Position numbers and translations under genes: made by a program. A stretch of 64,000 nt of DNA, from NCBI GenBank assembly GCA_025808875.1, contig CP075528.1, positions 4,958,473 to 5,022,472 on the forward strand, given 5' to 3'. Positions 33,059-41,167 of this stretch are shown piece after piece. The notes beneath the pieces were generated by a model. The model was not told the origin of the DNA, ran no database searches, and worked only from the letters and a program-made list of their open reading frames with translations. The stretch is from Enhydrobacter sp. (lineage in GTDB: Bacteria; Pseudomonadota; Alphaproteobacteria; Reyranellales; Reyranellaceae). Position 1 is the stretch's first letter; every line of letters begins with the position of its first letter.

Positions 33059-34729
33059 TTATGATGACAAGCCCGTGAGACCGGCCGCCCGTGCGACGGC
33101 CCGGACCTTGAGTCTACCCTGCCGGCCCCGAATTTCGACCTCGTGGGCGGGGGCGTCCGACGGTTCGACACCCGCACGGTCGAGCAGTTCCTGGGAGACC
33201 ACGAGCTCGACGGCGAACTCCTTGGTCAGGTTCTCGAGGCGGCTCGCGGTATTGACCGTGTCGCCGATCGCCGTCAGCTGGGTGGCGCGCTCGTATCCCA
33301 TCTCGCCAACGATGGTGGCGCCGGCATGCAGGCCGATGCCGATGCGCAAGGGCCGGTCGAGATCGCCCGACAGCGCCTCGTTGAGGTCGTCGAGCGCCAG
33401 CGCCATGCGCCGCGCGGCGTCGAGTGCCTGGCGACAGGCGGTGTCGGGGTCGGCCTGCAATCCGAAGATCGCCATCACCCCGTCGCCGATGAACTTGTCG
33501 AGCCGCCCGCCGGCGGACTCGATGGCTTGGCCCGTCGCCCGGAAATAGCGGTTGAGCAGGAACACGACGTCGTAAGGCAGTTTGCCTTCCGAGATCGAGG
33601 TGAAGCCCCTGATATCGGCGAACAGGATGGCGATGTAGCGTTCGCTGCCATGCGCCTGCGGCTGGCGGGTATAGGCTTCGACCGGGCCGGCCGACGCCGG
33701 CAGCAGCGGGGCGATGCTGTATCGGCCGGGGGGCGGCCGCAGCTGGCAGGCCAGGCGCACGTTGTCGGGAGCGCCGATACGATCGAGCACCCTGCGTTCC
33801 TCGGCCGACGGTACGGGCAACAAGGCGCGATCGGCTCCGCCGACGCGCACCCGACAGGTCGAACACCGGCCGCGGCCTCCGCAGACCGAGGCGTGCGCGA
33901 TGCCGGCGATCCGGCTCATGTCGAGCACGCTGTGCCCGGCCGGCCACGACACGCGCTTTCCCTCGCCATAGTCGAGGCGGACGACGCCGGCCCGTCGCTG
34001 CCAGAAGTCGCGCACCGGTCTCGCCGCCAGACTCGCCATCAGCAGAAGCGCCGTCGTCGCCATCAGGGTGTCGGCGATGGCGTAGATGGCTGCGATGCCG
34101 GTGGCATCGGGCGCATTGGCACGGGCGAACACGTTCTCGAGGAAGCCGGGCTGGCGCGCCAGCTCGGCGAAGTCGCGCAGCGCGATGGCGGCGCCGCCCA
34201 TCCCCGCCGCCGGAACGAGCAAGGCCACGGCATAGAGAGCCGGCAGCCATCCCGGATACCAGGGCCTGAGGCGCCAGGCGAAGTGCAGGCCGATACAGGC
34301 GTGAAGCCACACCACCAGCGGCAGGCTGAACTGGCGGACGATGCCGTCCCAGGGGCCGGCGAGCAGCGACCCCAACACCCAGGGATAGCCGCTCTGGACG
34401 CCGAAATGGTCCTGGGCGATGCGGGTGCCGACGACGTGCAGCGTCCCGAGTGGAACGATGAGTATGCCGAGGATCAGCTGGGCCCACTCCCACACCGACA
34501 GCTTGAGGGTTCTCCGGCGGAACAGCGACCACAGCGATAGCGCGAGATGGAGCAGCAGCGCGCCATAGAGCGCGATCTGACCGAGCGGATTGTGCCAGAG
34601 GAAGACGAACCATACGCGGCCGCTCTCGAGCACGCGGAGCGAGATCAGTCCGAGTGCATGGTTGAGCAGATGGGTCGTGACGTAGAAGACCAGGACATAG
34701 CCCGACCAGAGTCGCAGCCGCCCGACCAT
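33059..34729 (-). CDS. CyaC-like membrane adenylate cyclase with SdhC-like anchor and 2Fe-2S domain
   Basis: The 556-residue protein has three parts. Residues 1-240 form about six membrane helices with paired histidines (THLLNHALG, LHLAL, WLHACIGLHF) resembling the haem-binding SdhC fold. Residues ~250-335 form a ferredoxin-like 2Fe-2S domain with Cys283, Cys289, Cys292 and Cys328. Residues ~365-556 form a class III cyclase domain with metal ligands D372 (FADIRGFTS) and D416 (KFIGDGVMA) and the NTASRLEN motif. CyaC of Sinorhizobium meliloti has this layout and senses quinone/redox state. Making cAMP in response to respiratory redox is therefore a reasonable inference. It starts 4 bp after arsC. 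Confidence 0.88.
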   Translation of the reverse strand: MVGRLRLWSGYVLVFYVTTHLLNHALGLISLRVLESGRVWFVFLWHNPLGQIALYGALLLHLALSLWSLFRRRTLKLSVWEWAQLILGILIVPLGTLHVVGTRIAQDHFGVQSGYPWVLGSLLAGPWDGIVRQFSLPLVVWLHACIGLHFAWRLRPWYPGWLPALYAVALLVPAAGMGGAAIALRDFAELARQPGFLENVFARANAPDATGIAAIYAIADTLMATTALLLMASLAARPVRDFWQRRAGVVRLDYGEGKRVSWPAGHSVLDMSRIAGIAHASVCGGRGRCSTCRVRVGGADRALLPVPSAEERRVLDRIGAPDNVRLACQLRPPPGRYSIAPLLPASAGPVEAYTRQPQAHGSERYIAILFADIRGFTSISEGKLPYDVVFLLNRYFRATGQAIESAGGRLDKFIGDGVMAIFGLQADPDTACRQALDAARRMALALDDLNEALSGDLDRPLRIGIGLHAGATIVGEMGYERATQLTAIGDTVNTASRLENLTKEFAVELVVSQELLDRAGVEPSDAPAHEVEIRGRQGRLKVRAVARAAGLTGLSS

Positions 34730-34733
34730 GGCG

Positions 34734-35084
34734 TCACTTCAAGAGCGGCAGCACCGCTTCCGGCGGCCGGCCGATGGCGGCACGCTTGCCCGACACCACG
34801 ATCGGTCGCTGCAGCAGGACGGGATGGGCGGCGATCGCCCTGACGATGTCGGCCTTCGAAAGCTCCCCCTTCTTCTGGCCGAGCTTCTTGAACTCCGGCT
34901 CGCCGTCGCGCACCAGCGCCGCCGGTTCGCCACCGACCAGCTCGATCAGCCTTTCGATCTCGGCTCTGCTGGGGGGTGCCTTGAGATACTCCCTAATCGC
35001 AGGGTCGATGCCCTTGCTACGCAGCAGGTCGAGGGTCTGCCGCGACTTGCTGCAGCGGGGATTGTGCCAGATCGTCACGGTCAT
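34734..35084 (-). CDS. arsC: ArsC family (glutaredoxin-dependent) arsenate reductase
   Basis: The 116-residue protein starts MTVTIWHNPRCSKSRQTLDL with active Cys11. Arg59, Arg93 and Arg106 align with the three arginines that bind arsenate in E. coli ArsC, so it looks like a genuine reductase rather than a Spx/YffB relative. It reduces arsenate to arsenite with glutathione and glutaredoxin. No arsR, arsB or acr3 is adjacent. Instead it overlaps recX by 4 bp and is followed by the cyclase gene, which is an atypical setting, so the physiological role may differ. Confidence 0.88.
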   Translation of the reverse strand: MTVTIWHNPRCSKSRQTLDLLRSKGIDPAIREYLKAPPSRAEIERLIELVGGEPAALVRDGEPEFKKLGQKKGELSKADIVRAIAAHPVLLQRPIVVSGKRAAIGRPPEAVLPLLK

Positions 35085-35629
35085 GGATCGATGATATCGC
35101 GTTCCTTCGCGTCGATCACCCTGCGGGCGAGGTCGTAGGCGAAACCGGCGCGCCCCATGACCGCAAGGTCGCGATCGCGGTATCCCTCTCGATCCTCTTG
35201 CCGGAATGGTCCGAGGCGCCGCCGGCGTGCCAGGGCGAGGGCGGCCTGCCATTCGCGCTGGCGGGGATCGAGATCGAGTTCGCGGTCGAGGCCGGCCAGC
35301 GCCTCGTCGAGTGTGTCGGCGTCGATGCCGGCCAGACGGAGTTTCTGGCGCGTCGCCTTGGTCGAGGCACCGCGGCGATGAAGTGATCGTGCCTTGGTCT
35401 GGGCGAAGGCCTTGTCGTCGATCACGCCGGACTGGACGTACCTGGCCACGATGCCGTCGATCACGCGCTGCACGTCGGCGATGATCGGTGCCTCGAGCAT
35501 CCTGGCCCGGCGCACGCGCCTGCCGAGAACGCGCTTCAACCCCTCGGCCGTCGCCGGATAGCGCTCGAGATAGAACGAAGCGGCGTTTTCCAGATACCTT
35601 GCGGTGATCGGCCGGGCGACCTTCCTCAC
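35081..35629 (-). CDS. recX: RecX family regulatory protein
   Basis: The 182-residue protein begins with a GTG that overlaps the carboxyltransferase stop by 4 bp. Helical RecX repeats are visible: ITARYLENAASFYLERYPAT, YVQSGVIDDKAFAQTKARSL, KLRLAGIDADTLDEALAGLD and a final GFAYDLARRVIDAKE. RecX binds RecA filaments and restrains recombinase activity. recA is not in the window, and the gene is embedded in a metabolic operon. The upstream frame remains open far back, but the coupled GTG is the sensible start. Confidence 0.85.
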   Translation of the reverse strand: MRKVARPITARYLENAASFYLERYPATAEGLKRVLGRRVRRARMLEAPIIADVQRVIDGIVARYVQSGVIDDKAFAQTKARSLHRRGASTKATRQKLRLAGIDADTLDEALAGLDRELDLDPRQREWQAALALARRRRLGPFRQEDREGYRDRDLAVMGRAGFAYDLARRVIDAKERDIIDP

Positions 35630-37173
35630 GGACGATATCCGAAGCTCCGCGGCCCGGCCTTGCGCATAGGCGCGGTGAGATTGGCGAACTCGCAGAGCAG
35701 GCGGCGGGTGTCGCGCGGATCGACGATCTCCTCGACGCCGAAGCGCTCGGCGGTACGGAAGGGCGAGCGCACCTTGTTGAGGCGTGCCTCGATGGCGGCG
35801 AGATGCGCGGCCGGATCGGCCGCAGCGGCAAGCTCGGCCTTGTAGGCGGCCTCGATGCCACCCTCGAGCGGCAGGGATCCCCAGTCGCCCGATGGCCAGG
35901 CATAGCGGAAATTGTACTTCTGCCAGTTCTGGTGGGCGGCACCCGCCACGCCGAACGCCTTGCGCAGGAGCAGCGAGCACCACGGCGCCCTGCTCTGGTA
36001 GACGGCGGCGAGTGCGCGGGCGCCATGGCGGATGGTGGCCGCCCTTTCGCCCGCCACGCCGATCACGAAGCCGGGGATGTCGACGAAGTGCACCACCGGC
36101 AGATGGAAGGTTTCCGCGAAGTCGACGAAGCGGATCACCTTGTGGCTGGCGTCGCTGGTCCAGCCGCCACCATAGAAGAACGGGTCGCTCGCCAGCACCG
36201 CCACTGGCCAGCCGTCGAGGCGCGCAAGGCCGGTCACGACGGATCGACCCCACATCTTGCCGATCTCGAAGAACGTGCCGCGGTCGACGCAGGCCTCGAC
36301 GATGGGCCTGATGCGATAGACCTTGCGGCGATCGCGCGGGATCGCCCCCAGCAGGGCTGCCTCGCGACGGTTGGGATCGTCGTTGGTCGGTTGCCGCTCG
36401 GCCAGGCCGTCGATCGACGAGGGCAGGTAGGAAAGAAAGCGCCTGACGCGCGCGAACGCTTCGTCCTCGCTGTCGACCTCGTCGTCGACCGCGCCGTTGC
36501 GGGTGTGGATGTCCGTGCCGCCGAGCTCCTCCTTGGTGACCTTCTCGCCGAGCCGCGCCACGACCGGCGGGCCGGCGACGAACATCTGCGAGATGCCTTT
36601 CACCATCAGCGAATAGTGCGAGGTGACGAGGCGCGCGGATCCGAGGCCGGCGACGGAACCCAGTCCGAGCGCCACCACGGGAACCCTGGAGAGATTGTCG
36701 ACGACATGTTCCCAGCCGGGGTTGCGCGGCACGTAGGTGAAGCCGGTCATTTCGTAGCTCTTCACCGAGCCGCCGCCGCCCGTGCCGTCGACCAGGCGCA
36801 CCATGGGAATGCCGAGCTCCCCGGCCATCTGTTCCGATACGACCTGCTTTTCGTGGATCGAGGCGTCGGCGGCGCCGCCGCGCACCGTGAAGTCGTCGGC
36901 GCCGACTGCGACGGTGCGGCCGTCGATGCGGCCGCGGCCCATCACGAAATTGGACGCCATGAAGTCGATGAGGTTGCCCTGGTCGTCGTACTCGGCCTTG
37001 CCGGCGATGGCGCCGATTTCGTGGAATGAGTCCTTGTCGAGCAGCCGCTCGATGCGCTCGCGCACCGTGAGCTTGCCGCCATCGTGCTGGCGCTTGATCT
37101 TGTCCGGCCCGCCCATGCGGCGCGCCATCTCCTCGCGCCGCCGCAGATCGTCGATCTCCGGTTGCCAGCTCAT
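35626..37173 (-). CDS. Acyl-CoA carboxylase carboxyltransferase (beta) subunit
   Basis: The 515-residue protein has two crotonase-like halves. DDFTVRGGAADASIHEKQV and LGGTDIHTRNGAVDD lie in the first, and VDIPGFVIGVAGERAATIRH in the second, both contributing oxyanion glycines. It transfers the carboxyl group from biotin to an acyl-CoA such as propionyl-, methylcrotonyl- or acetyl-CoA. The biotin carboxylase/carrier subunit is not in this window, so substrate class cannot be set. It overlaps the HAD gene upstream and recX downstream by 4 bp each, so it lies inside a tightly coupled operon. Confidence 0.92.
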   Translation of the reverse strand: MSWQPEIDDLRRREEMARRMGGPDKIKRQHDGGKLTVRERIERLLDKDSFHEIGAIAGKAEYDDQGNLIDFMASNFVMGRGRIDGRTVAVGADDFTVRGGAADASIHEKQVVSEQMAGELGIPMVRLVDGTGGGGSVKSYEMTGFTYVPRNPGWEHVVDNLSRVPVVALGLGSVAGLGSARLVTSHYSLMVKGISQMFVAGPPVVARLGEKVTKEELGGTDIHTRNGAVDDEVDSEDEAFARVRRFLSYLPSSIDGLAERQPTNDDPNRREAALLGAIPRDRRKVYRIRPIVEACVDRGTFFEIGKMWGRSVVTGLARLDGWPVAVLASDPFFYGGGWTSDASHKVIRFVDFAETFHLPVVHFVDIPGFVIGVAGERAATIRHGARALAAVYQSRAPWCSLLLRKAFGVAGAAHQNWQKYNFRYAWPSGDWGSLPLEGGIEAAYKAELAAAADPAAHLAAIEARLNKVRSPFRTAERFGVEEIVDPRDTRRLLCEFANLTAPMRKAGPRSFGYRP

Positions 37174-37844
37174 GCCGTCCGTCCTCTCAAGGGAATGCCG
37201 ACGATCGCCTCGAGCTCGCCGATCGCCGCGTCCGGATCGCCGACCTTGATGGTGCGCATGCCCATCGCGCGTGCGGGCTTGAGGTTGATGCCGAGGTCGT
37301 CGAGATAGGCGCAGCGCTCGGGTGCGACCCCCAAAAGGTCACAGGCATGCCGATAGATGCGCGGATCGGGCTTGCGCCAGCCGAGCCTGCTCGATTCCAC
37401 GACGTGCTCGAACAGCGCCATGACATCGGCGACGGCCTTGGCCTGGTCCGGCGTGCGCGCCATCGACGGGCCTTCGCCAGACTTCATGTTGTTGGTGATG
37501 CAGGCGACCCGAAAAGCCTGCTTGCACCGGCGCAACGCCTCGACCATCTGCGGCCGAATGTCGCCGCTGATCGCCTGGAGGACGCGCCACCCGTCGAGCG
37601 TGTGGCCCTGCACGCGGGCCTCCTCCTGGAAGAGATCGACGAACTCCGCCCGCGAGACTTCACTTCGTTCCATCCGGGCCCAGGCATTGGTGTCGGGATT
37701 GCGCGCATTGAGGCCCCGGATGAAATCTTCGGGCAGGCCGGCTTCCTTCTCGTAGCGGCGGAACGCCTCGAACGGGCTCGTCAGGATCACGCCACCGAAA
37801 TCCCAGAGTACGGCGAGGGGAGATTCTGCATTGCTCAGATTCAT
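37170..37844 (-). CDS. HAD-IA family hydrolase (epoxide-hydrolase N-domain-like phosphatase)
   Basis: The 224-residue protein shows HAD motif I as VLWDFGGVILTS, motif II within ACITNNMKSGEG, and motifs III/IV as SRLGWRKPDPRIYRHACDLL followed by CAYLDDLGINLKPARAMGM. The DFGGV form and the TNN segment resemble the phosphatase domain of soluble epoxide hydrolases. In the first motif the second acid is replaced by Gly, as is usual in this subgroup. It is likely a small-molecule phosphatase. It is the first gene of the leftward operon, divergent from a TetR regulator. Confidence 0.88.
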   Translation of the reverse strand: MNLSNAESPLAVLWDFGGVILTSPFEAFRRYEKEAGLPEDFIRGLNARNPDTNAWARMERSEVSRAEFVDLFQEEARVQGHTLDGWRVLQAISGDIRPQMVEALRRCKQAFRVACITNNMKSGEGPSMARTPDQAKAVADVMALFEHVVESSRLGWRKPDPRIYRHACDLLGVAPERCAYLDDLGINLKPARAMGMRTIKVGDPDAAIGELEAIVGIPLRGRTA

Positions 37845-37962
37845 GGTCCTGCGACCGTCTTTACCTTGTTCCTGCCCTAGTCCGATCTTATTTCACGCCC
37901 TCCATAGGCGACGGGCTTCGACTTGACCACCCGACAGCCTTCACTCCGTTTGGGAAGCAGAA

Positions 37963-38619
37963 ATGACTGAAGCAGCGGTTCTCCCGCGCGGCGATGCCGT
38001 GGCGCAGATGAGCACTACCGTTCCGAGCGACGGCCGCAATCGAAGGGCGGCCGAGACCCGGAGAAAGATCATCGAGGCCGCCAAGGCCATGATCGCCGAG
38101 ACCAGCGAAGCGCCGACGGTCGTCGGTGTGGCCCGGCGGGCCGACGTCTCGGTCCGCTCGGTCTTCCAGCACTTCGGAGATGTTGAGTCACTTTTCGTAA
38201 CTGTGGTCGACAGCGTCAAGGATGACATCGTCGTACCGCCGCCGCCCCCGGCCACGGGTCCCCTGGCAGAGCGTATCGATACGGTCGTGCGGAATCTGGC
38301 CGAGGTGTTCGATCGCATCGTGCCGCTGCGGGTCGCGGCTGGCCATTTCCCGAGCCATCCGGCCCTCGTCGACCGCTCGCGCTTCCTCAAGCAACAGCTG
38401 CGGGAGACCGCGCTCGAGGTCTTCGCGCCGGAATTCGCCGCCCTGGGGCCTGAGACCCGCGAGGAGCTGGCCGATGCCGTCGGCGCGGCCCTGTCGCTCG
38501 ACGCCTGGGTGGTCCTGCGTCGGCGCGACGGTCTCGGCCTGGAACGTGCCGTCGCCGTCTGGCGGCGCACGCTTACCGCCCTGATGGAGCACGGTCTGGC
38601 AGCGAGCGCGGTGAAATAG
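37963..38619 (+). CDS. TetR/AcrR family transcriptional regulator
   Basis: The 218-residue protein has an N-terminal helix-turn-helix at residues ~25-75: RRAAETRRKIIEAAKAMIAE, VVGVARRADVSVRSVFQHFG. A helical ligand-binding domain follows. It probably represses a neighbouring promoter until it binds a small molecule. It stands divergent from the HAD/carboxyltransferase operon (118-bp gap) and upstream of the SxtJ-carbamoyltransferase genes (81-bp gap), and either is a plausible target. No clear operator palindrome was found by eye. Confidence 0.9.
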   Translation: MTEAAVLPRGDAVAQMSTTVPSDGRNRRAAETRRKIIEAAKAMIAETSEAPTVVGVARRADVSVRSVFQHFGDVESLFVTVVDSVKDDIVVPPPPPATGPLAERIDTVVRNLAEVFDRIVPLRVAAGHFPSHPALVDRSRFLKQQLRETALEVFAPEFAALGPETREELADAVGAALSLDAWVVLRRRDGLGLERAVAVWRRTLTALMEHGLAASAVK

Positions 38620-38700
38620 CGGTCGGCCTGTCGCCATTTGACTAAAGGTCGCCAATCGGAGAGTTAAAGCCCCCTGTCAGAGGCTTTTACCCGTACGGAA

Positions 38701-39132
38701 ATGGCGCCCGGTCAGCTTCACGAGGACTTCTCGCGCGAGGAACACGTCGAAGGCGGTTCCGACCGCGGCTTCGGCTACGTGTTTGCCGGCGTGTTCGGCA
38801 TCGTGACCGCCATATCCCTGTGGCGCAGCGGTACGACCTGGCACTGGTCGCTGCCTCTGGCGGCGGCTTTCCTGGTGGTGGCGCTGGTCCATCCGAAGCT
38901 GCTCGCACCGCTCAACCGGCTGTGGCTGAAGTTCGGCCTGCTGCTCTACAAGGTGATGAACCCGCTGATTCTCGGCCTGCTGTTCTTCGTCACCATCATG
39001 CCGATCGGTCTCGTGATGCGCGCCTTCGGCAAGGACTTCCTGCGCCTCAAGCTCGATCGCAACGCCTCGAGCTACTGGATCGTGCGCACGCCGCCGGGCC
39101 CGCCGCCGCAATCCATGAAAAACCAGTTCTGA
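38701..39132 (+). CDS. SxtJ family membrane protein
   Basis: The 143-residue protein has a polar acidic start (HEDFSREEHVEGGSDRGFGY), two or three hydrophobic helices (FGYVFAGVFGIVTAI, LPLAAAFLVVALVHP, PLILGLLFFVTIMPIG) and a tail FLRLKLDRNASSYWIVR. This matches the SxtJ family, named from the saxitoxin cluster but widespread in bacteria that do not make the toxin. Its function is unknown. It is followed 20 bp later by DUF5989 and then a carbamoyltransferase, the standard three-gene order for this family. Confidence 0.88.
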   Translation: MAPGQLHEDFSREEHVEGGSDRGFGYVFAGVFGIVTAISLWRSGTTWHWSLPLAAAFLVVALVHPKLLAPLNRLWLKFGLLLYKVMNPLILGLLFFVTIMPIGLVMRAFGKDFLRLKLDRNASSYWIVRTPPGPPPQSMKNQF

Positions 39133-39152
39133 TTCCGAAAGGACCTGAAGCA

Positions 39153-39305
39153 ATGGGCTCCATCATCGTCGAACTCTGGGCCTTCATGCGGGAGCGCAAG
39201 AAGTTCTGGCTGTTGCCGATCCTCATCATGATGGTGATCTTCGGCGGCCTGATCGTGCTCACCAAGGGCTCGGCGATCGCGCCGTTCATCTACACGCTGT
39301 TCTAG
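39153..39305 (+). CDS. DUF5989 family small membrane protein
   Basis: The 50-residue protein MGSIIVELWAFMRERKKFWL... has one amphipathic, basic N-terminal segment and one membrane helix (about 20-38), ending KGSAIAPFIYTLF. This is the DUF5989 pattern. AAAGGA precedes the ATG. It lies between SxtJ and the carbamoyltransferase, 17 bp before the latter. A stable family this small is probably a subunit or membrane anchor for one of its neighbours, but no function is established. Confidence 0.85.
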   Translation: MGSIIVELWAFMRERKKFWLLPILIMMVIFGGLIVLTKGSAIAPFIYTLF

Positions 39306-39322
39306 ACGGAGCGCGGGAATCC

Positions 39323-41161
39323 ATGCGGGTCCTCGGAATCTCGGCCTTCTATCACGACAGCGCCGCCGCGTTGATCGAGGATGGGCGCCTGGTGGGTGCG
39401 GCGCAGGAAGAGCGCTTCACCCGCAAGAAGCACGATTCGGGCTTCCCGCAGAATGCCGTCCAGTATTGCCTCGATACCGCCGGCATCAAGCTGGCGGACG
39501 TCGACTACGTCGCCTTCTACGACAAGCCGTTCCTCAAGTTCGAGCGCCTGCTCGAAACCTATCTCGCCTACGCGCCACGCGGCTTCACCTCGTTCCGCAT
39601 GGCCATGCCGCTGTGGCTCAAGGAGAAGCTCTTCCAGAAGACCCTGTTGCGCGACGAGATGAAGAAGTGGCAGCCCGACTTCGACTGGAACACCCGGCTG
39701 CTGTTCGGCGAGCATCACCAGAGCCATGCCGCCTCCGCCTTTTTCCCGTCGCCCTACGAGGAGGCGGCGATCCTGTGCATGGACGGGGTCGGCGAGTGGG
39801 CGACGACGTCGCTCGGCTGGGGCCAGGGCAACAAGCTCGAGATGCTGCGCGAGATTCACTTCCCGCACTCGCTCGGCCTGCTCTACTCGGCCTTCACCTA
39901 CTACACCGGCTTCAAGGTCAACTCGGGCGAGTACAAGGTCATGGGCCTCGCGCCCTATGGCGAGCCGAAGTACAAGGACCTGATCCTCGACAAGATCGTC
40001 GACCTGAAGGACGACGGCACCTTCCGGCTCGACCAGAGCTACTTCGATTACTGCACCGGCCTGCGCATGACCAACGACAAGTTCGCCGACCTGTTCGGCG
40101 GACCGGCGCGCAAGCCCGACAAGGAGCTGCTGGCGCAGAAGCACATGGATCTCGCCGCCTCGGTGCAGGCCGTCACCGAGGAGATCGTGCTGCGGCTGGG
40201 TCGCTCGGTGAAGAAGGAAACCGGGGCGAAGAACATCTGCCTGGCCGGCGGCGTGGCGCTGAACTGCGTCGCCAACGGCAAGCTCCTGCGCGAGAACATC
40301 TTCGACGGCATCTGGGTGCAGCCCGCGGCCGGCGACGCCGGCGGCGCGGTGGGCGCGGCATTCGCCGCCTATCACGGTTTCCTCGGCCAGCCGCGCCAGC
40401 TCAACGGCCACATGGACGGCATGGCGGGCTCCTATCTCGGGCCGAAGTACGAGGATGACGAGATCGCCGAGCGGCTGACCAGGGCCGGCGCGAAATTCGC
40501 CCGGCTGAGCCGCCACGAGATGATCGATCGGACGGCCCAGGCGCTGGCCGATGCGAAGGCCGTCGGCTGGATGCAGGGCCGCATGGAGTTCGGCCCGCGC
40601 TCGCTCGGCGCCCGCTCGATCCTGGGCGACGCCCGTTCGCCCTCCATGCAGAAGACCCTGAACCTCAAGGTGAAGTACCGCGAATCCTTTCGGCCGTTCG
40701 CGCCGGCGGTGCTGCGCGAGGATCTGGGCGAATATTTCGACATCGCGACCGACAGCCCCTACATGCTGATGGTGGCGCCGGTGAACGAGGATCGCCGTCG
40801 CGCCATGACGGCCGAGGAACAGGCGCTGTTCGGCATCGACAAGCTCAACGTGCCGCGCTCGGACATCCCGGCGGTCACGCACGTCGACTACTCCGCGCGC
40901 ATCCAGACGGTGCACAAGGAAACCAACCCCGACTTCCATGAACTGCTGGCCGCCTTCAAGGCCAAGACCGGTTGCTCGGTGCTGGTGAACACGTCGTTCA
41001 ACGTGCGCGGCGAGCCCATCGTCTGCACGCCCGAGGACGCCTTCCGCTGTTTCATGGGCAGCGAGATCGAGGTGCTGGTCGTCGGCAACTGCTTCCTGCT
41101 CAAGGAAGAGCAGGATCCGGCACTGAAGCTCGACTACAAGAACGCCTTCGAGCTCGACTAG
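39323..41161 (+). CDS. NodU/SxtI-type carbamoyltransferase
   Basis: The 612-residue enzyme has the N-terminal Kae1-like domain (MRVLGISAFYHDSAAALIED, then EHHQSHAASAFFPSP with His131, His132 and His135 as metal/substrate ligands, and LCMDGVGEW). The C-terminal domain contains GRMEFGPRSLGARSILGD and VNTSFNVRGEPIVCTP. Such enzymes use carbamoyl phosphate and ATP to carbamoylate hydroxyl or amino groups of sugars and natural products. It closes the SxtJ-DUF5989-carbamoyltransferase unit, which probably modifies an envelope or secreted glycan; this role is inference. Confidence 0.93.
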   Translation: MRVLGISAFYHDSAAALIEDGRLVGAAQEERFTRKKHDSGFPQNAVQYCLDTAGIKLADVDYVAFYDKPFLKFERLLETYLAYAPRGFTSFRMAMPLWLKEKLFQKTLLRDEMKKWQPDFDWNTRLLFGEHHQSHAASAFFPSPYEEAAILCMDGVGEWATTSLGWGQGNKLEMLREIHFPHSLGLLYSAFTYYTGFKVNSGEYKVMGLAPYGEPKYKDLILDKIVDLKDDGTFRLDQSYFDYCTGLRMTNDKFADLFGGPARKPDKELLAQKHMDLAASVQAVTEEIVLRLGRSVKKETGAKNICLAGGVALNCVANGKLLRENIFDGIWVQPAAGDAGGAVGAAFAAYHGFLGQPRQLNGHMDGMAGSYLGPKYEDDEIAERLTRAGAKFARLSRHEMIDRTAQALADAKAVGWMQGRMEFGPRSLGARSILGDARSPSMQKTLNLKVKYRESFRPFAPAVLREDLGEYFDIATDSPYMLMVAPVNEDRRRAMTAEEQALFGIDKLNVPRSDIPAVTHVDYSARIQTVHKETNPDFHELLAAFKAKTGCSVLVNTSFNVRGEPIVCTPEDAFRCFMGSEIEVLVVGNCFLLKEEQDPALKLDYKNAFELD

Positions 41162-41167
41162 CGCGCG

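Noticed and set aside
34734..35084. Arsenic-resistance operon
   Set aside because: Only an ArsC-type reductase is present; there is no arsR, arsenite pump or other ars gene, and the gene is coupled to recX and a cyclase.
38701..41161. Saxitoxin-type biosynthesis
   Set aside because: The SxtJ and carbamoyltransferase families are named after that pathway but are widespread; no other sxt genes (polyketide synthase SxtA, SxtG and so on) are present.
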